Both the position numbers and the translations under genes were made by a program. Shown one piece after another: positions 38,701 through 50,500 of a DNA stretch of 64,000 nucleotides. Location of the stretch: NCBI GenBank assembly GCA_963710615.1, contig CAVQBF010000019.1:62001-126000 (forward strand), read 5' to 3'. Origin of the DNA: GCA-2746605 sp963710615. Lineage in GTDB: Bacteria > Bacteroidota > Ignavibacteria > Ignavibacteriales > Melioribacteraceae. Under the pieces are notes generated by a model. The model did no database searches. It was given only the letters and a program-made list of their open reading frames with translations, and was not told the origin of the DNA. Numbering within the stretch: position 1 is the first letter of the stretch; each line of letters opens with the position of its first letter.

Positions 38701-39592
38701 TCTATTGCTAATTCTCGGCATATTCGCTACAGACAGAATTCAGAGGAGAAGACTGCTGAATAAGGCAAAAGAGAGAATGAAGATCCAAGATGCAGAACAT
38801 AGAGCGGAAGCAGCAGAACTGCAAGCAAAGGCGACTGAATCTGAAAGACGAGCGCTGGAATTAGAGTTTAATCAAAAGAAAAAAGAATTAGATGAAGCAA
38901 GAAATTTGCAATTATCCATGCTTCCCAAAGTACTTCCACAATTACCTCAGCTTGATATTGCTGTTTATATGAAAACTGCAACAGAGGTAGGTGGAGATTA
39001 TTATGATTTTAATATTGGATTAGATGGAACTCTTACTTGTGTTCTTGGAGATGCAACCGGACATGGTATGAAAGCAGGGACAATGGTAACAGCTGTTAAA
39101 GGATTGTTTAACAGTTACGGTGCAAATCCCGATATCCTATATTCTTTCCATGAAATAAGCAGATGTATTAAACAGATGCAGCTTGAAAAACTTTCGATGT
39201 GCATGACTATGGTAAAAATAAATAATAACAAGTTGTTAATGTCTGCTGCAGGCATGCCTCCAATTTTGATTTATAAGCAAAGTGAAAAAAGTGTTTCTGA
39301 ACATGTGATGAAGGGAATGCCCCTAGGCACATTTGATAAATACCCTTATGATGTTAGAGAAGAAAAATTAAATAGCGGTGATACTTTATTACTTATGAGT
39401 GATGGATTTCCAGAACTTTTAAATTCTGAAGGTGAACTATATGGTTACCAAAGAGTTAGAAATTCTTTTGAAAATGTAGCTGAAAAATCACCCGAGGAAA
39501 TAATTAATTCCCTAAAGAATGAAGGATCAAAGTGGATAGGTGTTAAAGAACCTGACGATGATGTGACATTTGTTGTAATTAAAGTGAAGTAG
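35756..39592 (+). CDS. Receptor R1: propeller/Y_Y_Y transmembrane SpoIIE phosphatase
   Basis: An intact 1278-residue receptor. Order: signal peptide (1-30), Reg_prop propeller (about 35-530), an inserted beta-rich module (about 540-655, with GEG, KNR, DSHS and WGI marks), more propeller (665-870), Y_Y_Y (882-970), one membrane helix (about 970-992), coiled coil (995-1060) and PP2C (1065-1278). Metal-site Asp residues are in GGDYYDF (1079), GDATGHGMKAG (1097), SDGFPE (1214) and DDDVTFVV (1266). The sensor is periplasmic and the phosphatase cytosolic. It is the first of the array and belongs with R3 to output subtype A (FNSYGANPDILYSF). Confidence 0.9.
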   Translation: MKNSIFSDSDVFKVIISVLIFFFYSSTFSQEIIQTEFISLSNGLTSGTVQPIIQDSYGLMWVGTDAGLHKYDGYNFTRYKNIPGQTTSLLNDNIFGITEDSENNLWLSTDEGISKYNRRKNEFKNYDFAELLPFGGARAFNVFIDSQERIWASAIKYGVLRYDKKNDKWNQVPFWSKDSNKAAILNSYVMQIAEDKTGKIWAGFNRYGLAYYNDADSAFFPFEIRNVENTVDFTISENLITYIYADLTNTLWMTTRSGIYKLDQKTNTLRTIKEYDYAKLVIWNHWNKILQDNSGNIWIANNFRGILKFDGISDDFNDVNIFGRQRRQNNASDIIITRATVDNTGIIWFGTTLDGIMKYDSSREPFINYKYDETDKNSISSNQVFGLLESKVHKGKIYVGTRGGGLNLFDQQNGKFSQIKYKVIDDQFGGSVRSIAEEADGSLLLGTWGDGLIHLDKNFREIKRYTVDTNSFHSLSDNRVRVIKKDNNGNYWIGTNNGLNLLNLNSNEIRRIGTLSSRVYSQELISLAVKYLSGQNQKTSIEKVGDFANLNKSFNVIKPRKYLVISGGEGFFDDNLMYDHGWIVNSKNDTIWGSNDATKTYHLGGDFKNRVVFDVIDLKPGQYNLRYKSDDSHSFAEWNATPPKNPEFWGIHAIELDNDSEAKKIEKLILESENEFLIQGNNIRSIHISKNIVWIGTDAAGINKINLDDNTVKTYSYDKESDNTLSNNSVQYIHEDANGILWLATNSGLNKFDPVRETFKVYTEDDGLPTNYIASILPGDNSDLWIATRNGISKMVTDQETGQVTFVNYDTQDGIVGMDFIALVALKASNGEYFFGSEQGLSAFTPGNSNKTEPNLIFTDLKISNKSVKSYSADESPIETALIELDRLDLAHDQNDLTFSFAALHYSNPSKNQYAHKLIGYDKDWVFDNKREVTYTNLDPGEYSFSIKGSNRDGVWKSTPKSIEITIHPPWWLTTWAYIGYGLLLILGIFATDRIQRRRLLNKAKERMKIQDAEHRAEAAELQAKATESERRALELEFNQKKKELDEARNLQLSMLPKVLPQLPQLDIAVYMKTATEVGGDYYDFNIGLDGTLTCVLGDATGHGMKAGTMVTAVKGLFNSYGANPDILYSFHEISRCIKQMQLEKLSMCMTMVKINNNKLLMSAAGMPPILIYKQSEKSVSEHVMKGMPLGTFDKYPYDVREEKLNSGDTLLLMSDGFPELLNSEGELYGYQRVRNSFENVAEKSPEEIINSLKNEGSKWIGVKEPDDDVTFVVIKVK

Positions 39593-39645
39593 GTTGAATA
39601 AATAAAAGATTTAATAATAAATAATAAGATATAACTGGGATTATA

Positions 39646-42600
39646 ATGAAATTTAATAAACTGGGCAGAATAATAAGCCTTATTGCCTTAATTCAATTAT
39701 TTGTATTCACATTTAAGGATACAAATTTATTAGCCCAAAAATTTGAACCGGAAAATATTTCAATTCCTAATGGATTATCAAATGCTGAGGTTAATTGTAT
39801 TTATCAAGATAAATATGGTCTGCTTTGGGTGGGGACAAAAGATGGACTTAACAAATATGATGGATATAGTTTTAAGGTATTCAAAAATATCCCGGGAAAT
39901 CCAAATAGCATAATTAATAGTGACATTTGGGACATTACTGAAGATGATAATGGTGACTTATGGATTGCAACACTTGGAGGTGTGTCTCATTATATCCGCA
40001 AGACAAACAAATTTATAAACTACGATTTTGAAGAAGAATTGCCCAATTACAATCCAGTTAATCCGCAAACATTACGGATTCTGTTTGATTCACATAAGAA
40101 TTTGTGGGTTTCAACTCTGGGGTTAGGGCTAAGAAAATTTAACAAGGAATCAAATCAATTTGAGGATCAAAAATATTTATATAAAGATTCAATTCATACA
40201 ACTATAGAAAACATAGTGGCATTCCCACTATTGGGAAGATAGCAATAAGAAGATCTGGGCTGGTTTAAACAATTTTGGGTTAATGTTTTATGATCAGGAA
40301 AAGCAATTATTTGTTGAAGCTGAAATTAAAAATAAAAGTCAAGCTAGTGATTTTACAAGAGATTTTAATAATTTGACAAAAATATTCAGTGACCAGAGTG
40401 GGAAACTTTGGTTAGTATCACAAAGCGGTATTTTTAAATATAATCCTATAACTAAAGATCTAAAGCAGATAAAATATTTTAAGGATAGGTCTAGCTTTAT
40501 TCTTTTTGAATATGAAACTGGATTAACACAAGATAACGAAGGGAATATTTGGATAGGTAAAGATCAAAGAGGTCTATATAAATTTGACGGTATCTCGGAT
40601 GATTATTCACAAATTAATTTTGGTGAACTCTATGCTAATCGGCCTGGTGTTTATAATAGAATGATAAAGACAATTTATACGGATAATACAGGAATACTTT
40701 GGTTCGGAACATTTATTACTGGTTTGTACAAATACGATCCGGCGAGAGAACCATTCAAAGTTTATGTGAGCGACACAAAAAACAGTAAAAGTATAAGCGG
40801 AAATGAAGTTTTTAGAGTAATTGAATCAAAATTTAGAAAAGGTAAACTTTTTGTTGGCACAAGAGGCTCGGGATTAAATTTATTTGATAAAGATAAAAAA
40901 GAATTTGAAAGAATACCTTTAAAGCTAACAAATTCAACTGATATGTTTGGAGGATCCGTAAGATCAATTTTAGAGGATGATGATGGTACTCTTTGGTTGG
41001 GAACTTGGGGCGATGGAATTATTAAACTTGATAAAAATTTTAATATTACAAATCAATTTAAAACTGATTCTACCAATAGGAATAGCCTCAACGATGCTCT
41101 TATTAGAAATTTATATAAGGATATCAACGGCAAAATATGGGTTGGAACCAATGGACTTCTGCACATTCTAGATCCAATAACAATGACTATAAAAAGAGTT
41201 TATGAGCCAATTACAAAAACCTATCCACAAAGATTATTTGATATAATAAGTCAGAAAATTAATAGTAAAAAATCTATTTCAAAATTAACTGAAGTTGGAA
41301 ATTCTCAGGATCTAACTTCAGAATTTAGTATTACAAAACCTCGTGAATTTCTCATAGTTTCCGCTGGGGAAGGAATGCCAACTGATTCTTTGATGGCTGA
41401 TTTTGGATGGATTGAAGATAAGAATGGCAATGTAATTTGGTCTTCAGAACTTGCTAAAGGCAATTACCATTTAGGTAATGCAATCAAAAATAGATTAAAG
41501 ACCAATCTGGTCAAACTATCACCGGGCAGTTATAAGTTAAGATACAAATCGGACGACAGTCATTCCTTCGGGAACTGGAATGCGGATGCCCCTTCTGATT
41601 CTTCATTTTGGGGAATAAGAATATTTGAGCTTGAAAATAATGAAGTAAGTGAGATAGCAAAATTGTTAAAAGAAACTGAGGAACAATTAGTTATAAGTGG
41701 AAGAAATATTAGATCAATTCATATGAGCGGGGAGATAGTTTGGATTGGAACTGATGCCGAAGGACTAAATAAATACAATTTGAGAACAGGAAGCATAAAG
41801 TATTACAAACATGAACCGGGAAATACAAATTCGTTAAGTGATAATAGTGTTCAGTTTATACACGAAGATTCAAAGGGGAATTTATGGTTAGCAACAAATG
41901 GAGGATTAAATAAGTTTAATCCTAAAACAGAGAAATTTGAAATTTATACTGAGCAGGATGGATTACCTACAAATTTTATAGCTTCTATTCTTGAGGAAGA
42001 GGATGGTAACCTTTGGCTGTCTACAAGAAATGGATTATCACACATGAGATTTAACCATGAAGATAAAACTATTGATTTTGTAAATTACGATACTCAAGAT
42101 GGTTTAGGCGGTACTGATTTTATTGCGCTTGTTGCCTTAAAAACTACTGACGGTACATTTTATTTTGGAGGGGATCATGGATTGGATGAATTTACACCTG
42201 GTAAAATAAATTCATCAGAACCAACCTTGGTATTCTCTGATATAAAAATTTCAAACAAATCCATTTCTGCAATGGGAGAAGAATCACCCATTGAAAGTTC
42301 AATCTATGATTTAAAAGAGTTCACTCTTCCTTACAGTCAAAATGATATTTCATTTGAGTTTGCTGCTCTTCATTATTCTCGCCCCGATAAAAACCGTTAT
42401 GAATATATACTAGAAGGTTATGATAAAGACTGGATACGCGATAATAGAAGATTTGCCAGCTATACCAATTTAGATCCGGGTGAATATAGATTTAAATTCA
42501 AGGGTTCTAACAGGGATGGTGTATGGAATAAAGAGGGCAAGGTTCTACAGTTTAGAATTTCACCACCGTGGTGGATGACAGTCTGGGCATACATTGGTTA

Positions 42601-43499
42601 TGGATTTTTATTTGTTGGAATTGTTTTTGGAATTGACAGAATTCAAAGGAGAAGACTTCTTGCCAAAGTCAAGGAGAGAAGAAGAATTGAAGAAGCGGAA
42701 TTAAGGGCTGAAACAGCTGAACTTCAAGCAAGGGCGTCTGAAGCTGAACGAAAAGTATTGGAAGCTGAATTTTCTCAGAAGAAAAAAGAACTTGATGAAG
42801 CAAGGGAACTGCAATTATCAATGCTTCCCAAAGAATTGCCGCAATTGCCTAATCTAGATATTGCAGTTTATATGAAAACAGCAACGGAAGTAGGCGGTGA
42901 TTATTATGATTTTCACATTGGATTAGATGGTACACTCACTGTTGTGTTGGGAGATGCAACAGGACACGGGATGAAAGCAGGTACAATGGTAACAACAACA
43001 AAGAGTTTGTTTAATGTTCTGGCACCAAATCCAAATATTGTTGAAACATTTCATGAAATGACTCGTTGCTTAAAGTTATGCATCTGGAAAAACTTATCAA
43101 TGTGTATGACTATGCTTAAAATAACGGGAAATAAAATTCAAATGTCTGCTGCAGGTATGCCTCCAGTATTTATTTATAAACGTGAAAATCAATCAATTGA
43201 AGAACATGTAATGAAAGGAATGCCTCTTAGGTACATTTAACAATTTTCCTTATAAACTTATTAAGGAGTCTGAATTGAGTTCCGGAGATACAATCTTGTT
43301 AATGAGTGACGGATTTCCGGAATTATTTAATGATAAGAAGGAAATGTACGGCTATAAAAGAGCACGAAATTTATTTGAAGAACTTGCGACCGAAGAACCG
43401 GAAGAAATAATATCAAAACTTAAGAATGCTGGATCCGAATGGATAAATGATAAAGAACCGGATGATGATATAACTTTTGTAGTCATTAAGGTGAAATAG
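39646..43499 (+). pseudogene. Receptor R2: same architecture, two frameshifts
   Basis: Three frames, 39646-40242, 40283-43240 and 43275-43499, together cover one receptor of about 1283 residues. One extra base near 40228 (removing C from cccaCtatt restores AFPYWEDSNKKIWAG) and one extra A at 43229 (cttAggtac) explain both breaks. A further deletion/insertion pair near 43078-43105 turns the expected LMHLEKLSM into LCIWKNLSM. Domain order matches R1, including the inserted module (GEGMPTD, IKNRLK, DDSHSFGNW, WGI). Its output domain is subtype B (FNVLAPNPNIVETF). Whether the cell has an intact copy depends on read quality. Confidence 0.85.
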
Positions 43500-43585
43500 T
43501 AAAGACCCAACTAATTGAGCTAATCAATAATCAGTAAAAATATTAATAATACATATTGAATGTTAAATGTTAAAAAAAGGCTAAA

Positions 43586-46500
43586 ATGAGTTCTAAAAAT
43601 ATCTCTTCAATAAAAATTGCGTTTATGGCAGTTATTCTTCTTGCCAGTTGCAATTCCCTCTTTTCACAAGAGGACTATTTATTTGAAAATCTCAATGTTG
43701 CTGATGGACTTTCAAGTTCTAGTTTTCAACCTTTTCAAAATATTTATCAAGATAAGTTTGGATTTCTTTGGTTTGGTACAAATGATGGTCTTAATCGATA
43801 CGATGGTTATAATTTTAAAGTATATAAGAATATTCCTGGTGATTCAACAAGTTTACCTTCAAGCGGAATTCAATTAATTGTTGAAGATGCTGACGATAAT
43901 TTATGGATTGGTACCGTTGGTAAAATGAGTAGGCTTGAGAGGAAAAAAGATACTTTCAAAAATTATAGTATTGATCAAGGTTCGGCAACTAATCCTCAAG
44001 AAGTTAGTTTACTAAGAGCACTTATAGATTCAGAAAATAATTTTTGGATTAGCTCACAAGGCCGTAGCGTTCAGCGATGGCATAAAGATAAAGAGAAATG
44101 GGAATTAATTCCATTTATGATGGAAGTTGCCGGCTCTGACTCCTTAGTAAAAAGTGAATTCAATGGGGTATTTGCACTAACAGAATTGCGCAATGGGAAT
44201 ATATTAGCAGCAGAATTTTCTACAGGATTATTTTATTATAATGAAAATGGCAACAGATTTGAGTCCTTTAAATTTGTAGGTAACGAAAAGCCTTTTGGTA
44301 TTGTCGAAATATTTGAGGATAGAACTGGTAAACTTTGGTTTGGAGGGAAAGATTCTTTTGTGGGATATAATCCCAAGTCATTCAGTTTTGAATATAAAGA
44401 AGATTGGAAAAATATAAAAGGTGGTGTCGGAGATTCTTATTTTTTCAATATAAATGAGAGAGAAGACGGAACTTTTTTGATGTGTTCCTTACCATTTGGT
44501 TTAATAAAGTTCGATCCTACCAATAATAAGTTCGAGGTATTAAAAATTAGCGATGAACTTGAACAGCGTGGTGTTGGAAAGTTTGCCTCAAATAAAATTA
44601 TTGATAAATTTGGTATCTATTGGATTGGACTTGTAGATAATGGAATCTTAAAATTTGATCCAAATCGTAAACCCTTCAAGTATTATCCTTATAATGATGA
44701 TCAAATTACTCAAGTCCAAAGTTCAATAACGACTGATATAAAAATCAATCCTAAAGATCCAACTGAATTGTTTGTTTCTACAAATGGAAATGGCCTGATG
44801 AAGTTCAATCTGGAAAACAAAACTTTTACCAAATTAAAAGTTAACGTGCCAGAAATTTATAGTGATTCTTCTAACCTTAACAATATTGCTATTGACGAAA
44901 ATAATAAAATTTGGTTTTCTGGTTCTCAAAGAAATATTTCAAGTTATGATTTAACTTCGGGTAAATCTGAGACTTTTAATTTATTACCTAGAGGAATGGC
45001 TACTGGGTCAGATGTAAGAATTAGATCTGTAGAATATCTTCCCCAAAATAAACTTGTAATAAGCAGCGATATCGGGATTAGCGTTTTTAATACAGTTAGC
45101 AAAAAAATTGAAAGCATTCCAACTGTAATGAATAGAACTTATAGTGATGATTTAATAACTGAAATAAATAAAATTCTTTCTACTGAAGAAAAGCTGGAAT
45201 CATTTATAAAAGTTGGTGAAGCTGCAAATCTTTCAAAACAATTTACTTTAAAAAATGAAAGTCAAGTCTTGGTTGTATGTTTAGGGGAAGGTCAATATCC
45301 TCAAGGCATTTTTGATTTTGGAACTATTTCAACTGTAGATGGACAAAATATTTGGTCGATGGGAACAATTCCAAGTACATTTCACGGGGGCGGGGGATTC
45401 AAAAACCGTTTGCAAATTGATGTTATAACTCTTGACCCAGGTGAATATACAGTTAATTTTGTAACTGATGTTGGTCATTCTTATAATAATTTTAACGTAG
45501 CAGAACCAAATAATCCGGAATGGTATGGTATTCAAACTGTACCACTTAGCAAGCTTGTTGCCGATAAACTGACAAAGATGATTGCCGATGAAAAGACGAA
45601 AAATAATTTTCCAGATATATTCAAATCTACATTTACAACAACTAGCAGAAAATATCCAAGCGCTCTTTGGATTGGTGCCGATGAACAAGGAATAGTGAAA
45701 TATGATTTGAATACTAAAAAATATCAACAGTACCCAATTAAAAACACTGGATTATCAAACTTCACAACTAATAAAATTTTTGAAGATAGTAAAGGAAGAT
45801 TGTGGATATCAATAAATCCAACAGGTTTCTACAGATTTGATCCTGAGAAAAAAGAGTTCAAATCTAATACTGATATTCCAGATCTACCGATGACAGGTAT
45901 TAATGCAATAATTGAAGACTTTATAGGTAGTTTATGGGTTAGCAGCAATGGAGGAATAACAAAATTAAGTGAAAATAAAGACGGAATTTGGTCTTCATCA
46001 AGTTATGACAGCAAAGATGGTGTGCAGGGAGGTTTTGGGAACGGAGCTTTAATTGATCGAGATGGTGAAATATATTTTGGTACCTTTAATGGTCTAACCG
46101 GATTTTTCCCAAGTACAGAAAATACAAGTCCGCCGGTTCCCATTATATCAGACATTACAATTTCAGATATTTCAGTTTTTGACAAAAACAGTAACATTGA
46201 ATTAGATAAATCAATTTACGAAACTGATCAGCTCAATCTTGCTTATGAACAAAATGATATTTCGTTTGACTTTGCTGCACTTCATTACTCAAGACCCGCG
46301 AAAAATAGAGTAAGCTATATACTTGAAGGTTTTAATGATCACTGGATTTATACTGACAAAAATTTTGCTTCATTTACAAATCTTGATCCTGGAGAGTACA
46401 CTTTTAAAGTTAGAGCAATCAACGGATACGGAATACAAAGTAACACTGATAAGAGTATAAAAATTGTTGTCTCTGCTCCATGGTATCGCACAACCTTCGC

Positions 46501-47386
46501 CTTCGTCACCTATGGATTAATTTTTGTTGGAATTGTTTTTGGGATTGATCGTTTTCAAAGAAGACGTCTGCTTTCCAAAGCCAAGGAAAGAATGAAAATT
46601 CAAGAAGCTGAACATAGAGCTGAAGCAGCCGAATTGCAAGCTAGAGCTTTACAAGCTGAAAGTGAGAGAAAAACTAAGGAACTTGAAGAAGCAAGGAATT
46701 TACAACTTTCCATGCTGCCAAAAGTACTTCCGCAATTACCTCAGCTTGATATTGCAGTTTATATGAAAACAGCAACTGAAGTCGGTGGTGATTATTATGA
46801 TTTTAATATTGGTTTGGATGGAACTCTAACTTGCGTTCTTGGTGATGCAACAGGACACGGAATGAAAGCCGGAACGATGGTAACAGCAGTAAAAGGTTTG
46901 TTCAACAGCTATGGTGCTAATCCCGATATCCTATATTCATTCCAGGAAATAAGCAGGTGTATTAAGCAAATGCAGCTTGAAAAACTTTCGATGTGTATGA
47001 CAATGGTAAAAATAAACAATAATAAACTGCTCATGTCAGCTGCAGGAATGCCGCCTATTTTGCTCTACAATCAAAATGAAAAAAGCGTATCTGAACATGT
47101 TATCAAAGGGATGCCTTTAGGAACTTTTGATAAATACCCTTATGATGTGAGGGAAACAAACTTGAACAGCGGGGATACATTACTGCTTATGAGCGATGGT
47201 TTCCCTGAACTACTTAATGGTGAAGGTGAACTGTATGGTTATCAGCGCGTAAGAAATTCTTTTGAAAATATTGCAGAGAAAGCACCTGAGGAAATTATCA
47301 ACTACCTAAAAGATGAAAGTTCAAGATGGGTAAAAGATAAAGAACCTGATGATGATGTAACGTTTGTTGTAATTAAAGTTAAATAA
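43586..47386 (+). CDS. Receptor R3: propeller/Y_Y_Y transmembrane SpoIIE phosphatase
   Basis: An intact 1266-residue receptor with signal peptide (about 1-28), propeller, inserted module (GEGQYPQG, GGGFKNR, DVGHSYNNF, WYGI), second propeller part, Y_Y_Y, membrane helix (TTFAFVTYGLIFVGIVFGI), coiled coil and complete PP2C domain of subtype A. From about residue 145 its propeller is closely matched by the truncated R7 copy at 62.6-64 kb. It lies 86 nt after R2. Confidence 0.9.
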   Translation: MSSKNISSIKIAFMAVILLASCNSLFSQEDYLFENLNVADGLSSSSFQPFQNIYQDKFGFLWFGTNDGLNRYDGYNFKVYKNIPGDSTSLPSSGIQLIVEDADDNLWIGTVGKMSRLERKKDTFKNYSIDQGSATNPQEVSLLRALIDSENNFWISSQGRSVQRWHKDKEKWELIPFMMEVAGSDSLVKSEFNGVFALTELRNGNILAAEFSTGLFYYNENGNRFESFKFVGNEKPFGIVEIFEDRTGKLWFGGKDSFVGYNPKSFSFEYKEDWKNIKGGVGDSYFFNINEREDGTFLMCSLPFGLIKFDPTNNKFEVLKISDELEQRGVGKFASNKIIDKFGIYWIGLVDNGILKFDPNRKPFKYYPYNDDQITQVQSSITTDIKINPKDPTELFVSTNGNGLMKFNLENKTFTKLKVNVPEIYSDSSNLNNIAIDENNKIWFSGSQRNISSYDLTSGKSETFNLLPRGMATGSDVRIRSVEYLPQNKLVISSDIGISVFNTVSKKIESIPTVMNRTYSDDLITEINKILSTEEKLESFIKVGEAANLSKQFTLKNESQVLVVCLGEGQYPQGIFDFGTISTVDGQNIWSMGTIPSTFHGGGGFKNRLQIDVITLDPGEYTVNFVTDVGHSYNNFNVAEPNNPEWYGIQTVPLSKLVADKLTKMIADEKTKNNFPDIFKSTFTTTSRKYPSALWIGADEQGIVKYDLNTKKYQQYPIKNTGLSNFTTNKIFEDSKGRLWISINPTGFYRFDPEKKEFKSNTDIPDLPMTGINAIIEDFIGSLWVSSNGGITKLSENKDGIWSSSSYDSKDGVQGGFGNGALIDRDGEIYFGTFNGLTGFFPSTENTSPPVPIISDITISDISVFDKNSNIELDKSIYETDQLNLAYEQNDISFDFAALHYSRPAKNRVSYILEGFNDHWIYTDKNFASFTNLDPGEYTFKVRAINGYGIQSNTDKSIKIVVSAPWYRTTFAFVTYGLIFVGIVFGIDRFQRRRLLSKAKERMKIQEAEHRAEAAELQARALQAESERKTKELEEARNLQLSMLPKVLPQLPQLDIAVYMKTATEVGGDYYDFNIGLDGTLTCVLGDATGHGMKAGTMVTAVKGLFNSYGANPDILYSFQEISRCIKQMQLEKLSMCMTMVKINNNKLLMSAAGMPPILLYNQNEKSVSEHVIKGMPLGTFDKYPYDVRETNLNSGDTLLLMSDGFPELLNGEGELYGYQRVRNSFENIAEKAPEEIINYLKDESSRWVKDKEPDDDVTFVVIKVK

Positions 47387-47520
47387 TATCTCTGTAATTC
47401 CGGTTGAGTAAATTCAGATATTTGACTTGCCTAATACCGGAATCTCAATCTTGAAATTAATCATTGTGTAGCATTTGCAGGAATAAAACTAATTATAGTT
47501 TATAAAACTAGGATTGATTT

Positions 47521-50500
47521 ATGAATTGGATTTATAAAATGTTTTACAAAGAGTATTTGATAATATTATTGTTGTTAATAATTACGAATTCTCTGCAATC
47601 ACAAGAAAAATATTTTTTTGAAAACCTTTCTGTATCTGATGGTTTATCAAATTCTGTTGTTCTTTGTACATTCCAAGATCACCTTGGATATCTCTGGATA
47701 GGCACGGTAGATGGTTTAAATCGTTATGACGGATATGACATAAAGTTATATAAAAATATCCCCGGTGATTCAACAAGCTTACCTTACAATATAATACTAT
47801 CACTTACTCAAGACAGCAATGGAAATTTATTGATAGGAACAATTGATAATATTAGTAAATATAATCGAGTGACCGACAGCTTCACATCAATCCCTATTGA
47901 TAAAGGGGCTATGGTCAATAATAGCGATGTTTTAAATATTTTAGTTGATTCTAAAGATAGACTTTGGATTGCTACTAAATTTACCGGATTGCAATTATTC
48001 AATTCAGCTAAAAATGAATTCAACATAATTAAATTTAGTGATTATTCTGGTAATGAAATTTCATCTTTGTCCGAAAATTTTGCTTTTAACATAACTGAAC
48101 TAGCTAATGGTAATATTTTAACAGCGAGTCCAGAAGCTGGTATATTTATTTATAACTCAGCTTCAAATGTTTTTCAACCTTACTTTACAAATTCCAAATT
48201 AAATTTAACTGATATCATTGATATCTTTGAAGATAGTAGCAGTAGATTATGGTTTGGCGGAAAAGAGGATATTGTTTTATACAATCCAATTACGTATGAT
48301 ATTAAACCATTAAACCTTCCCGTTAAGTTACAAAGATCAGAAGAAAACATTAATTTTCAAAAATTTTTTGAATCTGAAAACAATAGAATATTATTTCAAA
48401 GTTCAATTGGAATTTTCGAAACAGATTTAAATGCAAATAATTTTAGTTTGATTACAGATAAAATTAAAAACATTAATCCTATTAATTTTTATAAAGATAA
48501 TTTTGGCATATATTGGATTGCGACTGCTGGCAACGGATTAGTTAAATTTGATCCTACAAAAAAACCATTTCGATTTTTTCGCATTGAAGAAAATGAGCAA
48601 TCTGAAACTAAATCGAATCCTGTAATTGATATTGTTAAACACCCATTTGTTAAAGATAAGTTGTTTTTATCTTTACTTGGTCATGGTATTTATCAATTTG
48701 ATAAGGATTTAAACGAGTTTAAAAAGATAGTAAAACAAGATGGGACAAATCTCCTAATTGATGACAAAGAAAATTTATGGTTCACATTCAATAATAAGTT
48801 ACATGAGTTTAATATTAAATCTGGTGTTAACAAAAGTTTTGAATTTATAAATACGGACTACACAACATCTTTTATAGTGAATAAGATGAAGTTTGGGCCT
48901 GATAATAATATTTGGATAACTGATCGACAAGGCGTAAAGATTTTTAATCGTGAAACAGGTACTTATAAGCAGCTCCCTTCTATTACAAATAAACCTATTA
49001 GTTCCCAACTTTTGTCGAATATTAGAAAGATTGCTACAAGTGAGAATCAGATTGCATCTCTTTTAAAAGTTGGTGAAGGTGTTTCGCTAAAAAAAGAATT
49101 TACTCTTAATAAACCAACAAATGTTCTTATTCTTAATGTTGGAGAAGGAAGACTTACAAGTTTTAGTGCAAATATGTTTGATTATGGCTGGCTGGAGGAT
49201 TCGAAAGGTAAAATAATATGGGCAGCAGATCAGGTTCAGAACTCATTTAACGCAGGGGGTGGATATAAAAATAGAATTGCTTTTACGTGTATTAATCTGC
49301 CCAAAGGTGCGTATAGTATTAATTTTATTTCTGATATAGGGCATAGTTTTGGAGATTTTAATGTACCATCCCACAAAGATTCCAATTGGTATGGGATTCA
49401 AGCAATTAAAATTGATGATGAGCAGTATTCATATTTAGATGAACAGGGAAAAAATGAGTTAGATAATACTTTTTATCCTTCTTATGAAATGATTGGAGAT
49501 ATTGTATTCAGCAGAAAGTATATTAATACTGCATGGCTTGCTGGAAATGGAATGGGATTAATTAGATTAAATATTAGGGATAATACTTCAAAGCAATATT
49601 CATTTGCTGATAGTGAACAGAGATTTCCTTTGGAAAATATATTGCTCCAAGTCATTGAGGATAAGGACGGTATAGTTTGGGCAACCACTCTTGGAGGTTT
49701 AATAAAGTTTAATCCGGAAACCGAAAAATTTAAGATTATTAGTCAAAGTGATGGATTAGCTAGTGATATTGTCTCATTTATGATTGAAGATCTTAAAGGA
49801 AATTTGTGGTTTGGTGCACCTGGAGGCATATCAATGCTGCCTGCAAGTAATAAAGAAGATAAAATTAATTTTATCAACTATGATAATAAAGACGGAATAA
49901 ACGACCTACCATTAAATACTTCGATTACTTTAACAAATGAGGGGGAAATATTTTATGGTGGTTATGGAGGATTAAATGCTTTTTATCCGGCCACTCCGAA
50001 TAGTACTTTCCCAAAACCAATTATAAATAGCTTAAATATTTCAGGTGTCCCAATACAAGAAATGGCTTCAGAATTAAATCTTGAAACCGACATTAATAAT
50101 ACCAAACAAATTGAATTGCCTTTTTCAAAAAATAATATTTCGTTGGAATTTGCTTCGGTCCATTTTTCAAGACCAGCGAAAAATAAACTAGCCTATATGC
50201 TTGAAGGTATGGATACTGACTGGAATTATACAAATAGAAGATTTGCATCATATTTAAATCTTCCTCCAGGTGACTATGTCTTTAGATTAAAAGGATCAAA
50301 TGGTGATGGAGTTTGGAATAATCAAGAATCTTCTCTAAAAATAAAAATCGATCCTCCCTGGTATCGAACAATTTTTGCATATGTTGGTTATGGATTTATG
50401 TTCATTGGACTAATATTCGGCATTGACAGAGTACAACGTAGGAGAATACTGAATAGAGAACGTAATACCGCAGCAATAAAAGAAGCAGAATTAAGAGCAC

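Noticed and set aside
47396..47443. Inverted repeat AATTCCGG...CCGGAAT between R3 and R4
   Set aside because: Arms of 7 bp are separated by about 33 nt with no T tract; could be chance.
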